This document shows, piece by piece, positions 1-8,092 of a DNA stretch of 64,000 nt. The notes under the pieces were generated by a model. That model was not told the DNA's origin. It searched no databases and saw only the letters and a program-made list of their open reading frames with translations. Origin of the DNA: Bacilli bacterium (GTDB lineage: Bacteria > Bacillota_I > Bacilli_A > RF39 > UBA660). A program made the translations under genes and the position numbers. The DNA is taken from contig JAFWKJ010000012.1 of the NCBI GenBank assembly GCA_017511375.1, positions 1-64,000 of the forward strand. Reading direction: 5' to 3'. Within the stretch, counting starts at the first letter, position 1; each line of letters begins with the position of its first letter.

Positions 1-118
1 ATTCACCATCTGCTGCTTTAGCTCCAAGTCTACGTCCTGCAGAATCACGACCATTAGATGTTGATCCTTGCCCTTTGTGGTGAGCAAATAATTGAATATC
101 TAATTTTAATAATTTCAT
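1..118 (-). CDS. rpmA: Ribosomal protein bL27, N-terminal part (cut by window edge)
   Basis: Component of the 50S subunit near the peptidyl-transferase centre. Only the first 39 codons are in the window. They begin with [12 protein letters not shown] followed by [14 protein letters not shown], the conserved L27 start. The extra N-terminal LDIQLFA segment is the Firmicutes-type extension that the protease Prp removes during ribosome assembly. The start is preceded by AGGAGG at about 8 nt. The gene lies 11 nt downstream of prp and is probably cotranscribed with rplU-prp. Confidence 0.95.
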   Translation of the reverse strand, partial: MKLLKLDIQLFAHHKGQGSTSNGRDSAGRRLGAKAADGE

Positions 119-129
119 AATTCTCCTCC

Positions 130-432
130 TTATTTCACTTCGACATTTTCTGGAAATTGTTTTTCCAGATCTTTTAATAGATTAACCATATTATGAATGA
201 GTAATTGAGTAGTCTCATCATTGCTTTTTACTTCAATCGTCATACCCTTCTTACCAACCATATATGATAGACTTCCTTTATTAAGAGAAAGGATTCCATT
301 CACTGTCGTAATAACAATACTACTAACAGAACTACATACAATATCTTTCCCTCTATCAGCATACATGGCATGCCCTAAAATACTAATCTTTTTAAATTTT
401 TTATTATTTTTTTCAATATTAATCGTTATCAT
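130..432 (-). CDS. prp: Prp, ribosomal-processing cysteine protease
   Basis: A 100-aa cysteine protease that trims the N-terminal extension of bL27. The sequence shows the two family motifs: GHA near residue 20 (catalytic His) and DIVCSSVS near residues 30-37 (catalytic Cys). Its location between rplU and rpmA is the standard Firmicutes order. The rpmA product in this window carries the LDIQLFA recognition segment, so enzyme and substrate are encoded side by side. The stop is 11 nt from the rpmA start and the start is 2 nt from the rplU stop, so translation is likely coupled. Confidence 0.93.
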   Translation of the reverse strand: MITINIEKNNKKFKKISILGHAMYADRGKDIVCSSVSSIVITTVNGILSLNKGSLSYMVGKKGMTIEVKSNDETTQLLIHNMVNLLKDLEKQFPENVEVK

Positions 433-434
433 AA

Positions 435-734
435 TTAACCAATTTTAGTAATTTTTATTTTAGTATAAGGTTGTCTATGTCCTTGTGTTACACGGTTAGA
501 TCTATCTTTACTTTTATATTTGAAAACTTTAATTTTCTTATTCTTACCATTCTTAAGAACTTCTCCTTGAACAGTAACACCTGTAAGATAAGGATTTCCA
601 ATTTTCTTATCAAGCATCAAAACTTGATCAAAAGTCACTACATCACCAACATTACAATTGATTTTTTCAACATAAATCTCTTGGCCTTCAGTAACATAAT
701 GTTGCTTTCCACCGACTTTAATGACAGCGTTCAT
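435..734 (-). CDS. rplU: Ribosomal protein bL21
   Basis: 50S subunit protein of 99 aa. It begins MNAVIKVGGKQHYV and contains the bL21 pattern GVTVQGEVLKNGKNKKIKVFKYK followed by a HRQPYTKIKITKIG tail. An upstream in-frame ATG exists at 773, but the ATG at 734 is chosen: it has an AGGAGGT ribosome binding site about 8 nt upstream and matches the family start. It is the first gene of a rplU-prp-rpmA operon with a consensus promoter at 836-864 and an about 95-nt leader. Confidence 0.96.
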   Translation of the reverse strand: MNAVIKVGGKQHYVTEGQEIYVEKINCNVGDVVTFDQVLMLDKKIGNPYLTGVTVQGEVLKNGKNKKIKVFKYKSKDRSNRVTQGHRQPYTKIKITKIG

Positions 735-829
735 AATTCTACCTCCTTTATAAAACTTAAGACTCGCTCTCAAGGTACGTTTTCTCGTTTATAACCTTTT
801 CAATGCGGTTTGAGCATGAGGCGTCAAAC
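735..829 (-). ncRNA. Probable L21 leader (ribosomal protein autoregulatory leader)
   Basis: About 95 nt separate the predicted transcription start (near 829) from rplU, unusually long for this compact genome. The transcript contains GCTCAA and CTTGAG segments that can pair around a central region, and GAC/GTC segments that can close an outer helix. Position and operon match the Firmicutes L21 leader, which senses bL21. I judged the fold by eye only. Confidence 0.45.
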
Positions 830-835
830 ATTAAG

Positions 836-864
836 ATTATAACATACCACTACTAGGTTGTCAA
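836..864 (-). promoter_or_regulatory. Sigma-A promoter of rplU-prp-rpmA
   Basis: On the minus strand, TTGACA and TATAAT are separated by 17 bp, a perfect consensus match. The -10 box is also preceded by TGT, giving an extended -10. This fits a highly expressed ribosomal operon. Confidence 0.9.
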
Positions 865-876
865 ACAAATCCTATA

Positions 877-2760
877 TTATTTTTGAATATAAGGAGCCAA
901 TGCTTGCCTCATATTTTCATATTCTTCCTCTGAATATTTACGACCAGAAAAGATGGCCTCCTCAGGGGACATCCCTTGTGCTACTTTTCGTTTAATCTTT
1001 GGAAGGGAAATAAGAGAATTCCCTATCGAAACAGAAAGTCCATCACTCGACTCATCTTCTAAGTCCTCAAGAGACATATGAAGAGATAATGGTTCTTTCA
1101 ATGGCACAACATCTAATAAATAATCCCCTATCTCATTGTCTTTTATAATAAACTTACTATTTTCAAGCACACCAAATAATGTATCAATATCATCAATCGG
1201 AATATTCATCGCTTTCAATAATTCTAATCGTTGAAATCTTTCTTTTCCATAATTTAGTAGACCTATATTCTGTTCCAAAAAGGAATAATAACCAAGTTCT
1301 ATTAATTGATCAATTTTTTCCACCATCAAAGGATGAAGTAAAAAGTCATAACAAGAAGTAGTTCTCATAGATTTTAATAAATTATACATGCTTAAATATT
1401 TAATATTTTGTTGAAAAACACCTGAATCTCCCAATAAAACAGGAAGAGATTTCGCAAATAGTTTTTGATTAATTCCATAAGAACCTAATACATTAATAGA
1501 TTCTTCTAATTTCTTTAATTTTTCTCCCCCTACTTGAAATAAATCCATATTATCAGACAAATCTTTTGGTCGAACAAACCCTAAATCAATCATTTTCTTA
1601 ATTGTTTGAACAATTGATAAATTAGAATTTTGTAAAATACTAAATATTTGTTCTCTTGTGAAAAGATCTAAAGGTATTTGATTCAACATTTCATCTACAT
1701 CATCTAAGGTATGATGCATCATAGAAGGAATCTTTGAAACATCCACAGTAATTCTATACTTTTTTAATATAGCAATATAGTGATTAATAGAATTAGAATT
1801 CAATTCATCTAATCTTTCTTGTAATCTTTGATGATATTGATTATTTTTCTGATAAATCCAAAGAAGTACTTTTTTCTTTAATTCTTCATCTGGAAGATGC
1901 TTAATAAGTTCTCTTGCATTCAAAACTTCATCACAAGACTCCGCTTTTTTTAACGTACGAACTAGTTCATCATAGTAATACAAATTTCTTCTTCTCTGTT
2001 TTTCATGTTCTGTCTTTTTCTTTTCTTCTTCTTGCACAAAATTAAGAATGACATCATGTTCAGATTTAATAATAGGAAAAGAATACATAGAATTATAAAA
2101 CTCATGAGCCGCTTTTGCTTTGACTCTTTTACTACAAGGAATCGCATCTTTTCCATTTACCACATTATCACGACTATCAATCAATTTTTTACGTTGACTG
2201 ACAAAAGCAAGAATTCTCATCGGTAATTCAATATCTGATTCAATGAAACGAGCAAGGGCTTTAAATCCACCTCGTTTTTGTTCAATTTCTCTTATTTCTT
2301 TTAAACAATCATGAAGTTTTACATCGGAAATATCTCCATGTGTTAATTGAGAGATAGGTAACGTTTCATTACGTATCGCAACTAAAAGAGTTCCAGCACG
2401 TAATTTATTAGGCTCCGTAATATAAGCAGCAATCTCTTTACTTTTTGGATGATCAACAATAGAAATAATCATACTAAGTAAACGATTAAAGGCATAATAA
2501 GGACAATCTCCAAATATGCTTTTACAAGCATCCGCAATCTTTGATGCTTCTTCTATAGAAATGCTTTTGTTAGATTGAAGATAAATGGCACCCTTCATAT
2601 AACCCCAAGGATCTATTTCCATCATATCTTCAATTCTTTGCAATTTGTTTTTTAAAACATATTCCTTACAAACACCATAGCCAGGATCTACATCATATTC
2701 TATATCTATCTCTTGTTTTTTTATTTCAATTTCATCTAATATTGACTGTAACGTTATCAT
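877..2760 (-). CDS. Unknown 627-aa helical protein
   Basis: I do not recognise a family. The product is soluble, with no signal peptide or membrane segment, and appears mostly helical and rich in charged residues, with an E/K/R-rich stretch around residues 230-260. The C-terminal half looks like a run of short helices, with NIKYLSMYNLLKSM and IDQLIELGYYSFLEQNIGLL as examples. A helix-repeat solenoid is possible. Its start overlaps the stop of the upstream gene by one base (TAATG), so the two are translationally coupled and probably act together. The style resembles the 566-aa protein at 50747-52447, but I cannot establish homology by eye. Confidence 0.75.
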   Translation of the reverse strand: MITLQSILDEIEIKKQEIDIEYDVDPGYGVCKEYVLKNKLQRIEDMMEIDPWGYMKGAIYLQSNKSISIEEASKIADACKSIFGDCPYYAFNRLLSMIISIVDHPKSKEIAAYITEPNKLRAGTLLVAIRNETLPISQLTHGDISDVKLHDCLKEIREIEQKRGGFKALARFIESDIELPMRILAFVSQRKKLIDSRDNVVNGKDAIPCSKRVKAKAAHEFYNSMYSFPIIKSEHDVILNFVQEEEKKKTEHEKQRRRNLYYYDELVRTLKKAESCDEVLNARELIKHLPDEELKKKVLLWIYQKNNQYHQRLQERLDELNSNSINHYIAILKKYRITVDVSKIPSMMHHTLDDVDEMLNQIPLDLFTREQIFSILQNSNLSIVQTIKKMIDLGFVRPKDLSDNMDLFQVGGEKLKKLEESINVLGSYGINQKLFAKSLPVLLGDSGVFQQNIKYLSMYNLLKSMRTTSCYDFLLHPLMVEKIDQLIELGYYSFLEQNIGLLNYGKERFQRLELLKAMNIPIDDIDTLFGVLENSKFIIKDNEIGDYLLDVVPLKEPLSLHMSLEDLEDESSDGLSVSIGNSLISLPKIKRKVAQGMSPEEAIFSGRKYSEEEYENMRQALAPYIQK

Positions 2761-3704
2761 TAACTAATATCCTTTCTATATGTTTTAGGAGCTTCAGAAT
2801 ACCCCAATTTATTCCATAACTCCAATAAATTATCTTCATTCATTTCCATAAATTCCGAATTAGATAAATTCGCTCTAATCTCATTTTCCATATCTTTAAA
2901 TTCACGAATACGTGTTCTTAATTGATTTTGTAGTCCACTATCATTCGTCGTTTTCTTCATAAAAACAGAGAAAACAGCATAGGTATCATGATTTAAACGT
3001 TGAAATAATATTCGGATTTTCGTTCCTCTTACCTCAGTAGCTCCTCCAATCAAACTGGCATTGGTACCACGAGTTAAACGTTTAATTCTTTTAAAAGTAC
3101 CCTTAATAATGGTTCCCATTAATTGATATACTTCCGAATAATACTCCCTAGGGATCATTTCTAACTCTTCCAAAACTCTAATATTTCCACTTTTATTAGG
3201 AACTAATATGATTTTATTAAACTCTGGTTTTTCATCAGACACTTCATCTTCCATCGTAAGTAATTGTTGTAGTAAATTAATTTTATGTTTTTCTCTTGCG
3301 ACTAACTCCTGAGCATCCTCCCCTATAGTAGGATCCTCATAAGAGTATTCTACAATTTCCTTCATCACTTTCAATGACTCTGCATGTAACCTCAAAAGAA
3401 TATCTTCATAATGATAGTCATCTCTACTTGGCATAATACAAGATAATTCTTCCGCTGTTTCCCCTGAAAACTTTAGATAATCATCTAAATAATCACGATA
3501 ATCATCAAAAGAATCAACAGTTTCTTCCTCTTGATAAGAAGATCCTTGTGAGACTGTTGAAAACAAACTCACATCTCCCTGTACAGGAAATTCAACTTCT
3601 AAAGACTTAATCTTACTACGAAGTGTTTGGGTGTTTTTGAAGCCACTTTCTATGGATTGCAAAAGACTATCAATACTTGTTGTTTCATCTATCTCATTGC
3701 TCAT
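2760..3704 (-). CDS. Unknown 314-aa protein, coupled to the gene at 877
   Basis: No family recognised. The N-terminal third is acidic and Ser-rich, including DSFDDYRDYLDDYLKF. A more structured C-terminal half contains RGTKIRILFQRLNHDTYAVFSVFMKK, which reads like beta strands. There is no signal peptide or membrane segment. The start is supported by GAGGAG 7 nt upstream and by a promoter at 3730-3758. Transcription continues into the 627-aa gene through a one-base overlap. It is divergent from pyrH. Confidence 0.75.
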   Translation of the reverse strand: MSNEIDETTSIDSLLQSIESGFKNTQTLRSKIKSLEVEFPVQGDVSLFSTVSQGSSYQEEETVDSFDDYRDYLDDYLKFSGETAEELSCIMPSRDDYHYEDILLRLHAESLKVMKEIVEYSYEDPTIGEDAQELVAREKHKINLLQQLLTMEDEVSDEKPEFNKIILVPNKSGNIRVLEELEMIPREYYSEVYQLMGTIIKGTFKRIKRLTRGTNASLIGGATEVRGTKIRILFQRLNHDTYAVFSVFMKKTTNDSGLQNQLRTRIREFKDMENEIRANLSNSEFMEMNEDNLLELWNKLGYSEAPKTYRKDIS

Positions 3705-3729
3705 ATATACTCCTCATTTCTGATTGCAT

Positions 3730-3779
3730 ATTATATCATATTTTTTTCTATTTTGCAACAAGGAAACATGTGATAAAAT
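3730..3779. promoter_or_regulatory. Back-to-back promoters sharing one palindromic -35 box
   Basis: TTGCAA at 3753-3758 is its own reverse complement. Leftward it pairs with TATAAT (3730-3735) at a 17-bp spacing and would drive the 314-aa gene. Rightward it pairs with TAAAAT (3774-3779) at 15 bp (16 if the overlapping TTTGCA is used) and would drive pyrH. Both -10 boxes are extended by TGA. Confidence 0.65.
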
Positions 3780-3798
3780 AATATCAGGAGATGATATT

Positions 3799-4500
3799 TT
3801 GAAATATAAGAGAATACTTTTGAAACTAAGTGGCGAAGTCCTTGCAGGAGACAAAAAAACAGGAATCGATTTTGAAAGAACCCTTGAGATTGCAAGAGAA
3901 ATAAACGAATGTGTAAAACTAGGATATGAAATTGGAATTGTGGTGGGTGGAGGAAACTTTTGGAGAGGAAAAAGTAATGAATATATGGATCGAGCAACCA
4001 GTGATTATATTGGAATGCTAGGTACTGTCATGAATGCCCTTGCCTTAGGAGATGCTTTTAAACAAATTGGAACTCCTGTCAGAGTCCAAACCGGTGTAGA
4101 AATGAGACAAATTGCAGAATTCTACATCAAAGATAGAGCAACCCGTCATCTTGAAAAAGGAAGAGTTGTCATCTTTGGTTGTGGAACAGGAAGCCCTTTC
4201 TTTTCAACAGATACAGCTTCTAGTTTAAGAGCTGCCGAAATAAGAGCAAATGTTTTAGTAAAAGCAACCAAAGTAGATGGAGTTTATGACAAAGATCCAA
4301 AAAAACATGAGGATGCAAAAAGATTTAAAGAAATAACCTATATTGAAGTATTAAATAAAAAGTTAAATGTCATGGATTCCACAGCCATTAGTTTATGTAT
4401 GGAAGAAGATATCCCTATCATCGTATTTGATATTAATAAAAAAGGAAACTTATTAAAAGTTCTACAAGAACATGGAACTTATACCGTAATTCATAATTAA
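3799..4500 (+). CDS. pyrH: UMP kinase
   Basis: Phosphorylates UMP to UDP in pyrimidine nucleotide synthesis; hexameric cytoplasmic enzyme of the amino-acid-kinase family. The product begins [17 protein letters not shown], with the KxSGE nucleotide-binding motif, then [10 protein letters not shown] and the uridylate-binding [18 protein letters not shown] chose the TTG at 3799 (233 aa) because CAGGAG lies 8 nt upstream and the family starts just before the KLSGE strand; an ATG at 3724 would add 25 unrelated residues and lies upstream of the promoter. The predicted leader is only about 12 nt. It converges on gltX across a shared terminator. Confidence 0.95.
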   Translation: MKYKRILLKLSGEVLAGDKKTGIDFERTLEIAREINECVKLGYEIGIVVGGGNFWRGKSNEYMDRATSDYIGMLGTVMNALALGDAFKQIGTPVRVQTGVEMRQIAEFYIKDRATRHLEKGRVVIFGCGTGSPFFSTDTASSLRAAEIRANVLVKATKVDGVYDKDPKKHEDAKRFKEITYIEVLNKKLNVMDSTAISLCMEEDIPIIVFDINKKGNLLKVLQEHGTYTVIHN

Positions 4501-4503
4501 AAA

Positions 4504-4525
4504 AAAGAGATACATTTATCTCTTT
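4504..4525. terminator. Bidirectional terminator between pyrH and gltX
   Basis: A 9-bp stem AAAGAGATA/TATCTCTTT with loop CATT is flanked by an A-run on the left and a T-run on the right, so it can serve both converging genes. It overlaps the gltX stop codon. Confidence 0.85.
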
Positions 4526-6168
4526 TTTTCTTTATAAAATTCAATTCTATCAAGGATTCTATCTTTTCCTAGTATTTTCATAATACTAAACAAATCTGGA
4601 GATTTTAATCTTCCTGTAATCATAACACGAATGGCTTCACAAATGTCCCCCACATGTCCCTTATAAGAATCTGGATTGTTTTTATAATCTTTTGGACTTG
4701 CCGCATAACCATGATTACTTGCAAAATCCTTGATTCCATTAAACCAAGTTTCATTATCAACTTCTAAGTCTAAATGATTGTTTATATAGTCAAGAATTAA
4801 ATCCACATCATAGGTTTTATCTCCATCATATTTTGCATAACCTTCTTCTTTAAATTGAGAATCAATAGCATAACTAAACTCTTCTTTTACTTCACTATAT
4901 TTAGAAATATCTTTTCTAGGTCTAGGGCCATCTTTTTCAATACTAAAGAAGGAAATCATATCTTCTTTATTTTCTTCTAATAATTTTGCATATTCTGGAT
5001 CATGCTTATGAGCCCAAACAAGCGTTTCTTCATAAACATCTTTCCCACTTTTATGAGCAAAATATGTTTTAGAAATATTATTCAATTTATCTAAATCAAA
5101 TAAGGTACCTCCAATAGCCATCTTATCAAACGTAAAAGTAAAGTCCTCTAATGTTTTATCACCATTATTTAAATACCACTCTTCAAAATTAGAATTTAAA
5201 ATTGTTGCAAGATAAAGTTTCACAGCTTCAATAGGAATTCCTACTTCATCATAATAAGATACTTTTGCCTCTGGATCCTTTCTTTTAGAAAGCTTACGAA
5301 TAATGTCTCCTTCTTTTTTTGTAACAGCTGCATGATGAACGTATTCTGGTCTTTGGAACCCTAAAACCTCAAACAACTGTACATGAAGAGGAATAGAAGA
5401 AACCCATTCATCTCCCCTAATAACATGCGTCGTATGCATCAAATGATCATCAATTGCGTGAGCAAAATGATATGTTGGTGTTCCATCTTTCTTAAGTAAA
5501 ACAATATCCATATCATTTTCAGGAAACTTAATTTTTCCTTTAACACAATCTACAAACTCTATTTCTTTCTTAGAATCTCCAGGAGATTTTAAACGAATAA
5601 CATACTCATCCCCTTTTTCAATTCTAGCCTTTATTTCTTCTAAAGATAAATCTCTATCAACAGCATACATTCCATAAATACCTATTTTCGTTTTATTTAT
5701 TTCTTGTTCTTCACGAATAGAAGCAATTTCTTCTTCCGTCATAAAACACGGATAGGCATAACCTTTCCCAATTAAATCCTTTACGTAAGTTTGATAAATC
5801 TCTGTTCTAGCGCTCTGAATATAAGGTCCATATTTTCCACCAACTCTTTCAGACTCATCTGGAATAATGTCGAAAGCATCTAAATCATGGTAAATACCTT
5901 CTACTCCATTTTCCACACTACGCTTTTGATCTGTGTCCTCAATTCTTAAAAAGAAAACACCTTTACTTTGTCTTGCGAAAACACTATCACAAAAAGATCC
6001 AAACAAACTTCCCATATGAACAAATCCCGTAGGAGAAGGTCCAAATCTTGTTACCATAGCTCCTTCTGGTAAATCTCTCGCAGGATATTTTTCTTCATAA
6101 TAAGAAACAGTATGTTCTAAATTAGGAAACAATAAATCCGCAAGTTCTTTCTTTTCTGTATCTGTCAT
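4516..6168 (-). CDS. gltX: Glutamyl-tRNA synthetase
   Basis: Class I aminoacyl-tRNA synthetase of 550 aa that charges tRNA-Glu. In Firmicutes this enzyme usually also misacylates tRNA-Gln, which GatCAB then amidates. The Rossmann core shows FGPSPTGFVHMGSLF (the HIGH-like motif reads HMGS) and IRKLSKR (the KMSKS-like motif). The ATG at 6168 is chosen because GAGGTG lies 6 nt upstream; a GTG at 6177 would place the start inside that site. The protein is longer than typical bacterial GltX (about 480 aa). It lies just downstream of tRNA-Gln(CUG). Confidence 0.93.
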   Translation of the reverse strand: MTDTEKKELADLLFPNLEHTVSYYEEKYPARDLPEGAMVTRFGPSPTGFVHMGSLFGSFCDSVFARQSKGVFFLRIEDTDQKRSVENGVEGIYHDLDAFDIIPDESERVGGKYGPYIQSARTEIYQTYVKDLIGKGYAYPCFMTEEEIASIREEQEINKTKIGIYGMYAVDRDLSLEEIKARIEKGDEYVIRLKSPGDSKKEIEFVDCVKGKIKFPENDMDIVLLKKDGTPTYHFAHAIDDHLMHTTHVIRGDEWVSSIPLHVQLFEVLGFQRPEYVHHAAVTKKEGDIIRKLSKRKDPEAKVSYYDEVGIPIEAVKLYLATILNSNFEEWYLNNGDKTLEDFTFTFDKMAIGGTLFDLDKLNNISKTYFAHKSGKDVYEETLVWAHKHDPEYAKLLEENKEDMISFFSIEKDGPRPRKDISKYSEVKEEFSYAIDSQFKEEGYAKYDGDKTYDVDLILDYINNHLDLEVDNETWFNGIKDFASNHGYAASPKDYKNNPDSYKGHVGDICEAIRVMITGRLKSPDLFSIMKILGKDRILDRIEFYKEKKR

Positions 6169-6187
6169 AATAAACACCTCATTAAAA

Positions 6188-6262
6188 TGGCTGCCCCAGT
6201 TAGATTCGAACTAACGCGTCGTGCGGTCAGAGCGCACTGCCTTACCACTTGGCTATGGGGCA
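6188..6262 (-). tRNA. tRNA-Gln (anticodon CUG)
   Basis: A 75-nt cloverleaf with acceptor TGCCCCA/TGGGGCA, anticodon stem GTGCG/CGCAC and 7-nt loop CTCTGAC, so the anticodon is CTG. The D-arm GCCAAGTGGTAAGGC is typical of tRNA-Gln. The discriminator is G and CCA is encoded. Confidence 0.93.
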
Positions 6263-6416
6263 ATTACAAATATCATAATACACCATTTTTCATAATTTTG
6301 AAAGAAAAACGCGTATTTTATTGATGTAAAGTCCTTTTTTTTATGACAAAAGACTTGGTAGTTAGTGATTTATAATGATAAAATATTATTATAGTGATAG
6401 TAAGGATGTGTTGATT

Positions 6417-7484
6417 ATGGCAAGATTTTGTAATAAATGTAACGCCCCTATTGAAGCAGGAGGCTATTTTTGTACAGAATGTGGAAGTAATGACATTAGA
6501 GACGACGAGGAACAAAAAGAAGAAGAAAAAGAAACAACTCCATCAGAAGAAATAGAAGTAAAGGATACAAGTACTCCTAGTACAGAAATTCCAGAAATGG
6601 AAACAAACACTGTTAGAAGTTTTGGAGACAAGTCGATTGAACAACTACAAAATGCGGAGATTAAATCAATCAATTCTCTCGAACCAACGACAAACGAGAT
6701 GAAAGAAACTACCCAAGAAGAGGCTCAACCAAACCCTTCTACCAATTCTTTTGCAGATGTTCCTGATTATATGAATCACACACAAACCATTAATATTCCA
6801 TCAGATTTTCAACTACAAGAAGGAGATTATAACAACTACAACAATCAAGAAAATGTATCCCAAACAATTCCTTACAATCCAAAAATAAAAAGCCGTTCTA
6901 AACGAAGTGATAAAAAAATACTAAGAGTTGTATTTGCGATAGTAGGAGCAATGGTAGTCTTATTCCTAATCGCATTTGTCTTATCAAATAGAACAGATAA
7001 CGCTCCTTTCTCAGAAACAGATATAGAGCCAAACACAGGAGAAACACTTGATTTTTCTACCATATTTACACCAGAAAACTCCTTCCGTGTTGGAAATGCC
7101 ACTTTAGGATATATATCCATCCCAAATACTTGGGCCCAAGTACAACAAGAAGAAGGAAGTAAAGCGCAACAATTTACAGATGGTACCTCTTGGGTAGTAA
7201 CCCTTATGTCAACTCCTACGGATGAATATTCCGCCGTTACTTATGCAAATAATGTCTATGATTCTATAAAAGTAGATGGAGGACAAAATATCACGACAGG
7301 AAAAACAAAAATTGCAGGATATACGGCTCTTACTATTACTGCTTATTATCCTAATCAAAAACAATATCTAACAACTTGGTGTCTAGAATCAAAAAATGGT
7401 CAAACACACTATTTAGCAATCGAAGGACCAGAATCAGGTGGAGACAACTATAACATCATATATAGTTTCCAAGAAGATAAATAA
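6417..7484 (+). CDS. Zinc-ribbon, single-pass membrane protein with outer domain
   Basis: A 355-aa protein. Residues 4-21 form a zinc ribbon (CNKC and CTEC pairs). An acidic, Thr/Asn-rich linker of about 140 residues follows, then a membrane segment (VVFAIVGAMVVLFLIAFVL) near residue 180. The external domain of about 150 residues contains LGYISIPNTWAQV and a pattern reminiscent of PsbP/DUF-type lipoprotein domains. The role is unknown. The start at 6417 follows AAGGATG; a weak promoter (TTGGTA at 6355, TAAAAT at 6379, with TGA) lies upstream. It is one of five zinc-ribbon membrane proteins in this window. Confidence 0.8.
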   Translation: MARFCNKCNAPIEAGGYFCTECGSNDIRDDEEQKEEEKETTPSEEIEVKDTSTPSTEIPEMETNTVRSFGDKSIEQLQNAEIKSINSLEPTTNEMKETTQEEAQPNPSTNSFADVPDYMNHTQTINIPSDFQLQEGDYNNYNNQENVSQTIPYNPKIKSRSKRSDKKILRVVFAIVGAMVVLFLIAFVLSNRTDNAPFSETDIEPNTGETLDFSTIFTPENSFRVGNATLGYISIPNTWAQVQQEEGSKAQQFTDGTSWVVTLMSTPTDEYSAVTYANNVYDSIKVDGGQNITTGKTKIAGYTALTITAYYPNQKQYLTTWCLESKNGQTHYLAIEGPESGGDNYNIIYSFQEDK

Positions 7485-7493
7485 AAAACAAAA

Positions 7494-7516
7494 AAGAATA
7501 CCAAAAGTATTCTTTT
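7494..7516. terminator. Terminator between the zinc-ribbon gene and tRNA-Met
   Basis: Stem AAGAATAC/GTATTCTT with loop CAAAA, followed by T residues on the plus strand and preceded by A-rich sequence, so it can also end the opposing tRNA transcript. Confidence 0.8.
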
Positions 7517-7526
7517 ATAATGCACT

Positions 7527-7603
7527 TGGTAGCGAAGGAGGGGATCGAACCCCCGACCTTTCGGGTATGAACCGAACGCTCTAGCCAGCTGAGCTACTTC
7601 GCC
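7527..7603 (-). tRNA. tRNA-Met (elongator, anticodon CAU)
   Basis: A 77-nt cloverleaf beginning GGCGAAGTAGCTCAGCTGGC, with anticodon loop TTCATAC and encoded CCA. The G1-U72 pair and overall sequence match Bacillus-type elongator tRNA-Met rather than initiator or lysidine tRNA-Ile. Confidence 0.93.
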
Positions 7604-7654
7604 ATCTCACGTAAATTGATTTTATCAAAACAATTCCTTTTTTGCAAGTATTTT

Positions 7655-7683
7655 TTGACTTATTGTAATTTTTGTGATACCAT
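7655..7683 (+). promoter_or_regulatory. Promoter of the 122-aa gene
   Basis: TTGACT and TACCAT are spaced by 17 bp, with TGA just before the -10 box. The predicted leader is about 17 nt and carries GGAGGG. Confidence 0.65.
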
Positions 7684-7706
7684 GGAAAGGCATTGGAGGG
7701 CAGATT

Positions 7707-8075
7707 ATGAAAAACATTTTTAAAGGTCCAGTTAGAAAAGTAGTGGTATCCAAGCTAGAATTAAAAAATGGACTACACAAATTAGCAGACTATGATACCC
7801 CTATTATTAAAGAAGATTTACTATTTTATAGAGGGATAGGAGATTCCTATATATCTTTTGATTATGGTACAATCATACCGGATCAACATGAAGCAATCGA
7901 TTTTATAGAGGATACTATTACATCACAGAATGTCACAGAAGAACCATTCCCAAGTTGTTTCTTTGTAAATAATTCTGAAATTGAATTGTCTCATCAACTT
8001 AGCAACAAAGAATTTAAAACATTAAAGAAAGAATTTAAACAGCGTCGAAAATTGATGCAACAAGAAAAGAAGTAA
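7707..8075 (+). CDS. Unknown 122-aa protein
   Basis: No family recognised. The product is soluble, mixed in character, with a basic, helical C-terminus (KEFKTLKKEFKQRRKLMQQEKK region) that could bind nucleic acid. The start is set by GGAGGG at 7695-7700, 7 nt before ATG; an earlier ATG at 7674 lies within the promoter. It is a monocistronic unit that converges on the ClpX-like gene. Confidence 0.75.
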   Translation: MKNIFKGPVRKVVVSKLELKNGLHKLADYDTPIIKEDLLFYRGIGDSYISFDYGTIIPDQHEAIDFIEDTITSQNVTEEPFPSCFFVNNSEIELSHQLSNKEFKTLKKEFKQRRKLMQQEKK

Positions 8076-8092
8076 AACTACTTCTTTTTTTT
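8066..8092. terminator. Bidirectional terminator overlapping two gene ends
   Basis: Stem AAAAGAAGTA/TACTTCTTTT with loop AAAC, then a T-run. The left arm is inside the end of the 122-aa gene and the right arm is inside the end of the ClpX-like gene. Confidence 0.85.
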
